Positions 51,223-62,514 of a DNA stretch of 64,000 nt are shown one piece after another. The DNA lies in contig BROE01000001.1 in NCBI GenBank assembly GCA_036571765.1, positions 5,122,322-5,186,321 on the forward strand, written 5' to 3'. This stretch comes from Plecoglossus altivelis. Its lineage: Eukaryota; Chordata; Actinopteri; Osmeriformes; Plecoglossidae. The notes below the pieces were generated by a model that saw only the letters and a list, made by a program, of their open reading frames with translations, searched no databases and was not told the DNA's origin. The first letter of the stretch is position 1. Every line of letters begins with the position of its first letter. A program made the translations under genes and the position numbers.

Positions 51223-54200
51223 ATGCCTATGCCCAGACGCAGGTCCTCCTTCTTAGGCCAGCCTTCTTCCATGGAGCGGTCCACCGGAACCAGGATCGGT
51301 ACTGTAGGCGTCACCACAGCACCGAGAGGAGTGTTTGTGGGGATGGCATCCACAGGCGGAGCCTCCAGCCTGGGCACGCGAGTATCACGACGCGCCCTTG
51401 GGATCAGCAGCGTGTTCCTGCAGGGCATGAGAAGCAGCGCCGCACCGGTCCTGCCTCGCACCGGTGACAGAGCCCAGCATGGGGGCCCCCAGGGGCTCAA
51501 TGGGTGCCTGATGGAATACAGGGACAAGGTACATGCCCTGGAGCAACTGAACCAGCAGCTGGAAGAGCAGATTAGACACTGCCTGGATCGGAAAGCCCTG
51601 AGCGCTGGGGCATGGGGCCCGCTGAGACAAGACTGGGAGGACGTCTACAGACAGGTAAAGCAGGGGAGCAGATGGGGCCAGGAGTTGATGTTGAAACTTT
51701 GAAAGCAAATAAGCAAAGAACTTACACATGGTAGAACCTCACCTCAGATTCTGTGCACTTCAAATTTTCAGTTTCCATGTAAATATATAGATTTTTCACG
51801 TATGTTTGCATACATGCTTAGCCACATTATTCCATTAGTCCAAGATAATTCTCACAGAATATGACTAATGAAGCCTATAGAAACTGAGGTACTCAATCAT
51901 CCATAACAGATTGTAGGACATCACAAAAAATCTCCTGCCAATACAAGATATAATCATATAAAAATGCATATATGCACCATCCTGAAATTCAAAGTAAATT
52001 TCCTATACGTTTCTTAGTTTTATCAAAGAAATGCACTTTGTTTTTGCTGCATGACTGAAGCAGGTTTCTTGGGTGAAATGAAAGGAGTTTAGTGCAAAAA
52101 AAAAAACAAGTTTACTGTGAAGTTACAATACACAAAACACTAGGCTAAGAATCTTCTTGTAAGTTTGACTTCATACTATCTACTGCCCCCTGGAGGATGG
52201 AATGATGCATGGCAATCCCTTCTGCAGGTCAGTGAAGCAATCCTTGACAATGCCAGACTCATGCTTCAGACTGAAAATGTACAAGCTAACGCTGAAGACT
52301 TCAAGGACAGGTAAGGACTTGATTCTGATATTTGCTCTGAGCGTCAAGAACATAATCAGATAATCGAATAAATCACTAACACTACTATACAGGCCAAAAC
52401 TCTTTTCAAAGGGTATCATGCTTATTATTATTTAGTATTATACAAGTTTTGCAGATGACGAACGTTAGAGGAACACTGTTTGAATCCCGATCTGGAGATT
52501 GTTTTTACAGTAATTGTTTAAAAAATGTATGTTTTAATTATTATTCTTTGTCAATCCATCTTATGCATATAAGTCAGGCATTTTTCTATTTGACATATTT
52601 GCCTCCATCCTCCAATGTCCATCTCCTCTTTATGTTTAAGCAACTCACCTCCCTCTCATTTCCTGTAGGTTTGACAATGAGCAGCCTTTTAGGAAGGCTG
52701 TGGAGGAGGAGATCAATTCTCTCCACAAGGTCATCGACGATGCACAATACGTCAAAACCGACCTGGACAACCAGATCGAGAATCTGAGGCTGGAGCTGAA
52801 AGACTTGGAACGCAACCATGAGGAGGTCAGTGCCACAGGAGTCTCCTAGATGATTCTTAGGTTCCATGAGGAGGTCAGTAACACAGGAATCTCCTAGATG
52901 ATTCTTAGGTTCCATGAGGAGGTCAGTAACACAGGAGCCCCCTAGATGATTCTTAGGTTCCATGAGGAGGTCAGTGCCACAGGAGTCTCCTAGATGATTC
53001 TTAGGTTCCATGAGGAGGTCAGTAACACAGGAGTCTCCTAGATGATTCTTAGGTTCCATAAGGAGGTCAGTAACACAGGAGTCTCCTAGATGATTCTTAG
53101 GTTCCATGAGGAGGTCAGTAACACAGGAGTCTCCTAGATGATTCTTAGGTTCCTGTTTGGCTTGGGTAATGAGCTAATTTGAATGCATATTTAAAGAGGA
53201 TCCTAATAGACAAACAACATCCTCATCCATAAATGGATGAGAATGTTTGTGCTTTGTAATATGTAAATGAACGCCCAAGATCATGATCATTCATAAGATT
53301 CATGAGAATTTTCCTTGAAATTCCTGATTACCTTCCTGGAAATAATCAGTGGTTGTGCATTACTTACTGTAATTAGTGAAAGCAGTGATGAGCCCTGTTT
53401 CATAGAGTCGACCAGGAACTAGCTATGTAAAGGGAGGATACATCTTAGAGACAGAATGACATAAAAGAAGTTCCTCTTTTTGAATAATTTACTTTAGATT
53501 TTATGGAATTTTCCGCATCCCTAATTAAACGCAGACAGACAGAAGTAATTGGATGTTCTAGACAATGCTGACATGCTGTATGTATACTGTAATACAGCCC
53601 TGAACACCAATGGTAGTAGCTTTACAAACCAGGAAGATATTTGTGCAAACAGCATGTTTTCTCCACCTACAGGACGTGAGAGTCCTCTACAACCAGATGG
53701 CAGGTCGTGAGGTGGATGAGCCCGACTCTCCCATAGAAACCAGCCTGGATCAGATTCTGGCCTACATCCGCTCTCACTGGGAGAAGGTCATCGAGAAGAA
53801 CCGCGCTGAAACCGACGCCTACTTGGAGAACAAGGTTTGGACGGCGTTGAAAGGCAAAAGAAGGAAATGCTTGCTGAACTGGAGGGCAAATATTGGATCT
53901 AAAGGTTGTTGTGTCTGTTTGCTCAGCAGGCAGAGACGGTGAACAGCAAACTGAGTCAGGAAGAGGAACAGCTGGAGACTTTGAAGATGGAATGCAACGA
54001 TGCTGGCTGTAAGATCCAGAGTCTGCAGGCTGAAACCGAGTCCATCAGAGCACTTGTACGTATCCCGCTGATTCCACTGCAAACCTTTCACAAAATACTT
54101 TAGCGACCAACAGACAGCAATACCTACCATCTCCAAACACTTACTGAAGTCATTTCCAACTATTGAATAACATGTCATCTTGCCTATTCATGCCTTACTT

Positions 54201-55527
54201 AAGAGAAATCACAATGTAACATGATTGAATGGGTGACACTGAGTGCTCCACAGCTGTCACTCATCCAATCATATCAGATCAACTATTCATCAAAGGAGGA
54301 TGAAAATATACCATTGGATAAATTCATTCACTAAAACACATAAGACATGAAAACATGGCTTGATATTTGGCAAAAGCAAATACAATAAGAAGAGTTAGTG
54401 ACTGTTGACTGGTCACTAATCTGAATAAGTTTTACAAGGTATCTTATTTATCAAGCATGACTGCTTCAATGTTTGCACTGAGGTGAGTACAGTCATTGAT
54501 TTAGACATTTCTGTTCTGCGTACTATAAACATTTCCAAACCTTTATATTTTTCTTTGTTTCTCACGCAGAAACGAGGTTTGGAAAACTCCCTGAGTGATG
54601 CTAAGCACTGGCATGACATAGAGCTCCAGAATCTGGGCTCGGTCGTTGGTAAACTGGAGTTGGAACTGAGCGACGTCCGCGGCGACGTGGAGCAGCAGCG
54701 CCGCGACTACGACACCTTGCTGGGAAACAAGATGCGTCTGGAGCAGGAGATCGGGATGTACCACGGCATCCTAGACGGAGAGGAAAGCCGTTATCATCCG
54801 TCCGTGTGAGTTGCCTGGCAGCAAGACGCTTTAACGCTGAACATACGATGTATCGCACACGTCACTCACGTCACACATAACCACAGCGGCAGGTGCGATG
54901 GATGCAAAGACGGGAGCATAGTTGGTGTTGAATTTGTTCTCAGCGAATGCAATGTTTGACCTACATTTTGGTAACTAATTCTAGACAATAATGCTTGAAG
55001 GAATCAAAAAATGTGAAATGGGTCAGATTAGTGAGAAAAGCCATTGTTCTGAGAATGGTATTGCCTCAACAGGTGGTCTGGCAACCAATCAGAGCCCGCG
55101 GGAACTCCAGCTGCTCCTTCTCTGGATCCTGAAGGAAGCCAAGCCTGTAAAGGTACCGTTTGGTAACGTGAATAATAATCATACTGCACCATCAACAGCA
55201 CCAACACTTAGTTATGTTTATTTGGAACATTTAACAATATACGTTTCTTCTGCTACTTCCTACTTTAGTAGCCATCCTTATTTAGCAGCATACAGTTAGA
55301 TGCAGTGCATATCCCTGGACCAGTTCATACTAACAATTCCCTCTTTTTATTTGCATAATCACAGAAATGTGAAACATTTAATATAGTGGACCACAATTTT
55401 CAAATTAAAACCTTCATCAAATTCTATTAAATATCTCTTATGAAAAAAAGGGTAAATCGACTAATTTTGGAATGTGGCAAAATTATTTTTTGTCTCTGCA
55501 GGTTTCAGCCAATCTGGTAGTAAGTAG
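51223..55527 (+). CDS. bfsp2: Phakinin / beaded filament structural protein 2 (CP49)
   Basis: Exons: 51223-51654, 52228-52310, 52669-52825, 53673-53834, 53927-54055, 54570-54805, 55073-55152, 55502-55527; 434 aa. Phakinin pairs with filensin (bfsp1) to form the beaded filaments of lens fibre cells and helps keep the lens clear. Family-like blocks: RRRSSF near the start, RRALGISSVFLQGMRSS in the head, EYRDKVHALEQLNQQLEEQI (coil 1A), ARLMLQTENVQA, NEQPFRKAVEEEINSL and KHWHDIELQNLG. As in human phakinin, the rod ends in YHGILDGEES rather than the usual TYRKLLEGEE. Exon lengths 83, 157 and 162 are those of type I keratin genes. The last two exons rest on splice logic: GT|GTGAGT at 54806 keeps phase 2, the expected type I position shifted 15 nt. 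If that donor is not used, the protein stops at TGA 54807-54809 with 400 aa. The exon at 53927 has a CAGCAG tandem acceptor (alternative start 53930). Confidence 0.88.
52820..53155 (+). repeat. bfsp2: Seven-copy 48-bp minisatellite grown from a bfsp2 splice donor
   Basis: Unit GAGGAGGTCAGT... repeats with exact 48-bp period from 52820 to 53155. Copy one straddles the real exon end (CATGAG GAG|GTCAGT at 52825/52826); the other copies lie in the intron and carry the same donor context, one altered to AAGGAGG. Read through, each copy meets an in-frame TAG. Confidence 0.95.
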
Positions 55528-55626
55528 AAGTGTACTTGATGAACATTGTGAACATGACCATAAGTATGATCAACCCAAGATAACTGAAGATATCCTAATC
55601 CACTAACAATCATGTCACAATTAGTA

Positions 55627-55632
55627 AATAAA
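55627..55632 (+). terminator. bfsp2: bfsp2 polyadenylation signal (AATAAA)
   Basis: Canonical AATAAA about 100 nt after the proposed stop at 55525-55527. I saw none between 54810 and 55072, so the transcript probably extends past the earlier TGA at 54807, which supports use of the two extra exons. Confidence 0.55.
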
Positions 55633-56932
55633 ATGATATTCTCAAAAAAATGATCGTTTGTGCAGTATTTCATCTTGGAGCAACTTTAAAAATCCTCCTG
55701 TCTCTTATAAAGGTCCTGTCCATCTATAGTATTGTTGACGTCCACAATGTGTAGCACCACATCGAAAGGAGTCGCTACTATGGTTCAATACTATTTCAAG
55801 CAATTCATGTAAGACCGTTCAACATTATGAAATGCCCTTGTGGTTGTAGTAGTAATATTAGTAATATTAACTACATGCATTTGTATTCAATATTTTAATC
55901 AAGCCACAACTTTTTTTCCCCCACATTCTAAATCATGTGTCAGAAAAAACACCATTCCTGCTCACTAAGACCACATTTTGTTTAGAACATGGAATACAGT
56001 TGGCTACCATTTTTCTACACCAAAAACATCCCCATTGCCAATGCAGACATTTTGAGCACCACAACATAGACAACTAGGAATGAGATGACTCCTAGTTGGA
56101 GCCCTACATTGGACGACAAACTGGCAGAGAAGTAGCTTTCCCAACTTGTACACAGTTTGCACATTTTCACTGGTTATCAAAGAAATGAGACTAAAACACA
56201 TCAAACATTCTCCTTTCCACCAGTTGATCAGAAAGATTACATTTGTTCAGAACCAGATGTGATTAAACTGTATTTTGTCGCATTTTGAGCACTGAATAAA
56301 AGGACTTCATTGCATTGCGGATATTACCTAACATAGGTATAATTAGCTACATGGACTTTTTAACCTCAAGTATGTGCTTGACTTTGGCCCCTACAACTAA
56401 CTGTTGACTATACCAATGTACTAAATTCTGATTTCACATCTTTTTCTCCCAGTTTAAAGACTACTTGTACTACGTTCTCTAGCGAACACTACTTGAATTT
56501 ATGTGGTTGCCCTGCACTAAAAGAACAACATAACTCGTGTTTTCCAGCTCTGCTTGATTGCCACAATAACCTGTCGCTGTACCTGTAGGCGAACATTATA
56601 TTTTAAGTCCGGTTCCAATATCTGTCTACCTCCCATTCTGTTTGCTTAAATCACTACAGTTACAGCGAGGAACAAAAATATCCCACCAAAACGTTAGACA
56701 TGATCATAAAACCAAGGCTTGCTCATTCATATAATGTATGCACTTATTCCCCACTACCATTTCAGTGGTGTTGGCGTAGCAGGCTTAGAATGTGAAGCAC
56801 GACTGGATCTGTAGTACCTTGTACACAGAGCTTAGCTGCCTCATCCTTGTTCATGGGCCTTTACAAAGTTTTGTTTTACATTTGAACCCAGTCAAAACTA
56901 ACAGTACAGGCTCGTTACGGTGGCCTGGTGGC
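55633..56932. other. klhl18 3' UTR and convergent intergenic region
   Basis: No coding region is visible on either strand. This is where the plus-strand bfsp2 and minus-strand klhl18 converge. A minus-strand ATTAAA occurs near 55890, and AATAAA sites (minus) lie at 55217-55222 and near 55345 inside bfsp2 introns, so the klhl18 3' end could overlap bfsp2. A plus-strand AATAAA at 56295-56300 is a possible distal bfsp2 signal. Confidence 0.4.
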
Positions 56933-59900
56933 TTAGGCAGGCTGCAGAGGGATACAACCCACGCCTACCCCTCCCTCGTGACTAACCATGGGTGCCATGA
57001 AAGTCCAATGGTTGGATTCAGGGTCGTACATCTCTATGGAACTCAGGTTTGACTGGCCATCATACCCTCCGACTGCATAAAGTCTTCCGCAGTTGGCCAC
57101 CAGTGACACTCTGCTGCGCCGTGTGTTCATGGACACCAAGTGGCTCCACTGGTCGGCCACAGAACTGTACACCTCTGCCCCGCTCAGGAAACCGGAGCCG
57201 TCGTAGCCTCCTGTCACGTACAGGTGGCTTCCCAGGGCAGCGGCCCCGTGACGACACCGCTTGTTCATCATCCCAGCCACAGGGTGCCAAAGAGCTGTGT
57301 GATGGTTGTAGAATTCCACCTGCAAGATGGTTTGAATATCAGTCACTAAGCTATTTCCCAAGTATCTGAAGGAATGTACTGCAAGAGTGTAAAAAGGAAG
57401 AGGAGTCTCAGCTTTCAAGAGCCCAGAGCATTTGCCTTCGCTCTCGCTGTAGTGGGGGTATGTGACTATTGACTGCCATTTGAATCAAAGCTTTTAAACA
57501 CCCCGCTTAAATGCGCAGTTTTGTTCAAGGTTTTATTCCGTAAGGAAATGAAGACAGTACTATTACACCAGTTACTATTTTCACTTCGCCTCTCCACCAC
57601 ATCATCCCTTATGTTGACTATATATAAATCAAATACCAACCGTGTTGAAGATTTGTAAACCATCATGTCCTCCAGATACAAAAATCCTTCCATCGAAGAC
57701 CGTCACCCCTGCTGCACTGCGACTGGCATTCATCTCTGTTACTACCGTCCACCTGTACACATGGAGGACATGACGTGACATTTAGATTCAGATTTCAAGA
57801 TCTGTTTGGGTTATGGTTGATACATCATTAGTATTTTGATTAAAAATTGGTAAATGATTTTACCAATCATTTTAGATAGAGTCGAGAAAAATCTGTACGT
57901 TTTATCCATTTGATTTCTTATGAATAATTTTTATGAAATAAGAAAATAGATTTATCCTAACAGTCCATTTACAAGGGATTTGCAAAGGATCAACAGTAGC
58001 CACCAAATATTGTCCTTTACACCACCCCAGAAGATTTCAACACAAGGTTTCTTAATAATATCGTAAAACTTTCTGGAGCTGAATGAAGGTGGCTGTTATT
58101 TCTTCCAATACACAAATGAATTATTGCATCATATGAAATTAATAAACTATAGTGGAACTTAAAAAGTCTGTGGATAGTTTCCAAAATCCTTATGACGTAA
58201 TGTCAATCCCTGTGAAATTGCTCTCACAGGTAATAGATGACATGAAGTTCAGAAGCTTTTTACCTGTCTGTTTCTGGAGCGTAGAACTCCACAGAGTTGA
58301 GAGAAGATTTACCATCGTAGCCTCCGCAGACATATATATGACCATCCACAACAACTGTTCCCATTGCACTGCATTTAAAAAGAGGAGAAAGCACATCATG
58401 GATGGAGACAAAAAAATATGTATTTGCTGACACACTTTATAAATCTTATCAAAGTGGATCGAATCAAACAAACTTTTAACCTATGATGTTAATGGCATAT
58501 AAGTTGACAGAGTGGTTATAAGTGAGCAATGTCCTCTAAATTGGGTGCGTTATCACACAGCTAAATGGGTGTGAAGTGTGGAAGTCAAGACCTGGTTTCA
58601 ATCACAGAAACATCTTACCTTCGTTGGCTATTCATGCTGGCAACACGTGTCCAGGTGTCTGTTTCTGGGTTGTAGACTTCCACAGTGCTCAGCCGGGACT
58701 GCCCATCATATCCTCCAATGGCATAAAGCAAGCCGTTCACAACTGCAACGCCTACGCGACTTCGGGATGTTTTCATTGGCTGACATCGTTCCCAGCAATT
58801 TCCAATGGGGTCAAACACTTCAACTACATTCAAAGAATCACCTGGATAAAATAAATAAATATAGGATATAGATTCAACGCAAACCAAGTCAAGTCTGTCA
58901 GTTATTTACCGGTCTAGTATGTTCAATAGTTGATTTAATGTGGAAGACGTTTATCTTGGTACATAGTACCATATAATCCTGGAGGAAATCTCTGACAACC
59001 TAAAAGAATACTTTGATGCCTCTGTTTCAATACATTGTTGAACAGTCATAACATTATCATAACTTGGGGAGGTGTCCCATTGATAATGAGATTTATTACT
59101 TAAATATACCAAAGGAACTGGAAATGCTCTTTCCATTTCCCAAATGTGGTTTATCAAAATAAAATCCTTTTCACCTGCAGTATTAAGTCCACCTACAGCA
59201 TAAATTAACCCTGCAATAGAGGTGCAGCATCTTTGCCGTGTCTTAAAAGCTGGAAGATGAGGTCTCCGCTCTGGCATGAGGTGAAAATCTTTTGCCTCAT
59301 CAACAAGATCCCTGTTTGAGGGGAAAAAAAGGTTAGGAGTTGAAATTATCCAGCAAGAGACCACCAGTCCAAAAAGCCAAGCAATCTCTCACTGTTCACC
59401 GTCAACTGTGAGAATGTCATTGTTTGGAATGACCTTGTTTTAAAACTATTCACTTGATGAATTTGACTTTGAAGGTTAAATCACCTGCATTTGTGGCAGG
59501 AGCGCACCAACTCATCTTGCTGGACCCTGTCAGCCAGGAACTGAGGTCGACAAAGAGGCAGCCGGGTTTTAGAGAGCAGTTCTGGCAGCAGAGACCCCCT
59601 CTCCACACGTTCATGCCGTACCCATGCTAGAACGGCTTCAAACACCTTTGGATAGGGAACAGAAGCTTTGGTTTCAAAGACGGTTTACGAAAGGGCATTT
59701 CGAGAGCATTTGCCCTGTGGGGAAAAAAATGCTGTAATTCACTTGTGTGTCTGTTACTTGCCTGCTCCTCTGCTTTAATATTAAGCTCGTCACAGCCAAC
59801 CAGCTCTAACAGCTCCTCTGGCCGGAGGCAAAGAAACTCCTCTGACATGGACACTTCCACAAAATGCTGGTGAACAAAACTGTTGGCTGTGTCGTACAGT

Positions 59901-62514
59901 GTGGTGCACATCATGGTTTCTGCGAACTGCCGTACTCCAAGACAGTTCTTAGGATGAAGTCTGCAAAACAGCAGAGGTGTGAAGTGAAAAAGACTGGCAC
60001 ACTTAAGGCCTCGTCACACAAAGCCTATAGTCAGCCAATAAAAAGGAGGCAAAGTCTGACTGGAACTGTATTGGTGTCCAGCCAGTATAAACATGTTCGC
60101 ATGTTTACCCAATTATACTGCTTGAATCTCAAGCCTAAAATATCCAAAGTGTGTCAGCATTTTCCGGAAAGAACTAAGAACTATGTATAAACCTGTCATT
60201 AAAAATGCTTGGTTCTCAGATCATTTATATGATATCATTTAAGATTGAACTGTTACTAGGTTTTGTCTTGGTCAACTCACCTCTCTTGTAGGAAAGAGCA
60301 GCAAGCGTCTTTGACATTTTGGAGCTGCAGGAAGCTGGCTCCAATGAGGAGGACTTGGACATTCTGCTGGTCGATGGCTACATGACCATTATATGCAAAG
60401 TTGATTAGAGCTTCTAGGGCACTGCAAAATACCAAATTAAACAAGTTGTAAATAATACAGATGTTATTATATTATTATCATTATTTGAGCCAGGTATGGC
60501 TCACATTTCAAGCAAAACCAATCATTACCATGGTCATCATGTCCTATGTCAATGTATATTTTGACACATTTTTTATTATTGACACTGTGAATTATTGACT
60601 CTGTGATATTTCAAGCAAGGTTAACGACATTGGATATTACATGAAATTCTACTATCAGAAAGACTGATGTATTACAGTACTCCGTAATACTTTGAATTAG
60701 AATGTTAGAATTTTATTGAATTAGTATTTAATCTTTAACCGCAGTGTGTGGTAAAAGAAATTATGATCGGGCTAAATATAATTGGCTATATACAAAGTCA
60801 TCAAGCTGCTTAAAATTGATGAACAATTACAATTAGTTGACGTCATTCAGTACAGTGTACTACTGGTAATATCACTATGAATGCCAATATGGTCCCTAAA
60901 ACATGTCCAGCGTTGAAAAATCTTCCATTAAGTAGGACCACACTACCACTGTGTATTTCCAAGGGCCTCTACAGCATTTCAATGGAATGTTACACTGAAA
61001 CATTAAAGTAAACAGGGGATTTACCTAGGGTCCATTCCTTGCATGACAATCTCATCTTGCTTGCACTCTACCATGTCATTGGTGAACATAGCATGAAAGT
61101 ATGGGATGGAAGCAGCAAGCACAATCCGGTGGGCGCTGAACTTGTGGTCTCCAATCTGTAATACATAAGCAGATCTCAGCCAAGGATGTGACAAAACTGG
61201 AACAGCAGGATTAAACCGTGAGGATGTGAGGGTTAGGATTAAACCTTGGGACAAAAGACCTTGAGAGCAAAGTACCCTAAGCGTCTTTAGTATCCCAGTC
61301 GGTGCACATCCTCTGGTGATGCACACAAATGGGGAAATGACAAGGCCTTCTTTTTATTCAATGCAATCTAGCCTGAGAACAAATGGCAGCACTTCCCTGT
61401 CAAGCAAATGTTTTACCCTGTTTGTGTTTTATTATGTTCCATACAGGCAAATTAATGCGGAAGCAAGCATAAAATGTCTGATCCCCCCCATATACACACA
61501 CACACAAACACCAACAGACAGACACGCGCGCGCGCTAACTTGGCACTGTGTGAGGGATACCTGCTTTGACCAGAATTTATTTGATAGGTTGTGACATAGT
61601 AACTGTATCGGCATAATGCTATGTCACCTACTGTATACCCTGGAAGCAGCTTAATGCTGATTAGTACAACTGCATCTCCATAGAGGACAGTGGTAATGTG
61701 AACATCAGATGACATCACTTTCATTTGGGAAAAACGGAAAATCAATTAGAAAGACACTGGAAACCAAATCCTTCACAAACTTAGTCTGATTCCGTTTCAA
61801 AGCCAGCATTGTCTGGTGTGTTTAGCTTGAGTTCTTTACAAGTGATTCTACCATCTGTTGCTCACCGCCCCTTAACACTGAATTAGCTCTAGCTTGCTTA
61901 TCAGCTCGTTCGTTGCTGCTTGCTAAGATGCCCCAAAGAGTGATACGAGACATGTTGGTAAAAACTGCTACAGTATTTATAAAAGTGGTTACAAAACTTT
62001 GTGGTGAGTACAATACAGAGGTTGCTACGGTACAACCCAGCTAATTACATCACAGTTGTAAGACTACAAGCTATGCTAGCTATGCTAGCTAATTGAGACA
62101 TATGATTGCCCTGTCAAAGCCAGGCTAGAGTAGTTCACGTTGACATTCATTCTTGTTAGCTAGCGCTAGCTGTCTTCAGTATGACATTTCAATATTAACT
62201 GCATTGATCATAACAGGGTCTAAATCACTGTATTTTACGACATTGGTAAAGTACTTATAACCAGTTTATACTAGTAAACCATGTGCACTGTAGCTAACCT
62301 GTGTTGTACTGACTATAGTCAAAGCTAGCCGAGTTAGCAAGAATATTGCTGCTAGCTTTGCCCCCTGATATAACGGTACCTTAAGGGTGACATCGCATAG
62401 TTTCCCTTGTCGTCTTATCTCCTCCATAACAGAATATCCCCGACCTGGCAAATCGTGGACTGAAAAATGCATCAAATCTTCCAGTTCCTCATATATCATG
62501 TCACCCATCGTCAT
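56933..62514 (-). CDS. klhl18: Kelch-like protein 18 (BTB-BACK-Kelch, CUL3 adaptor)
   Basis: Exons 5' to 3': 62380-62514, 61025-61155, 60281-60421, 59762-59960, 59485-59645, 59175-59311, 58619-58841, 58264-58368, 57641-57752, 56933-57319; 1731 nt, 576 aa (human about 574). KLHL18 is a substrate adaptor of CUL3 ubiquitin ligase; reported targets include Aurora A at mitotic entry and UNC119 in photoreceptors. BTB about 30-140 ([35 protein letters not shown]), BACK about 145-250 (LHPKNCLGVRQFAETMMC), six Kelch repeats about 290-570 (AVGGLNTAG, AIGGYDGQSRLSTVEVYNP, VCGGYDGKSSLNSVEFYAP, VSGGHDG, VTGGYDGSGFLSGAEVY, AVGGYDGQSNLSSIEMYDP). The C-terminus EGGVGVGCIPL matches human. The first ATG was used; a second is two codons on. 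The intron after AEEQ has a GC donor. Confidence 0.95.
59760..59761 (-). other. klhl18: Non-canonical GC splice donor of klhl18 intron 4
   Basis: Minus-strand sequence GAGCAG|GCAAGT at the end of exon 59762-59960. The next exon starts after CCAAAG at 59645, giving a 116-nt intron. Only the second intron base departs from the donor consensus, typical of U2-type GC-AG introns. Reading on without splicing leaves the family and stops soon after. Confidence 0.85.

Noticed and set aside
52586..53107. 173-codon minus frame with repeated MEPKNHLGDSC units
   Set aside because: Product of the 48-bp minisatellite, whose period is divisible by three; it runs antisense over a bfsp2 exon.
52820..53155. 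Regular repeats considered as a CRISPR array
   Set aside because: The copies abut with no unique spacers and the setting is a vertebrate intron.
59627..59761. klhl18 reading on past AEEQ without splicing
   Set aside because: The read-through residues do not resemble KLHL18 and end in a stop; the GC-AG intron joins directly to VFEAVLAWVR.
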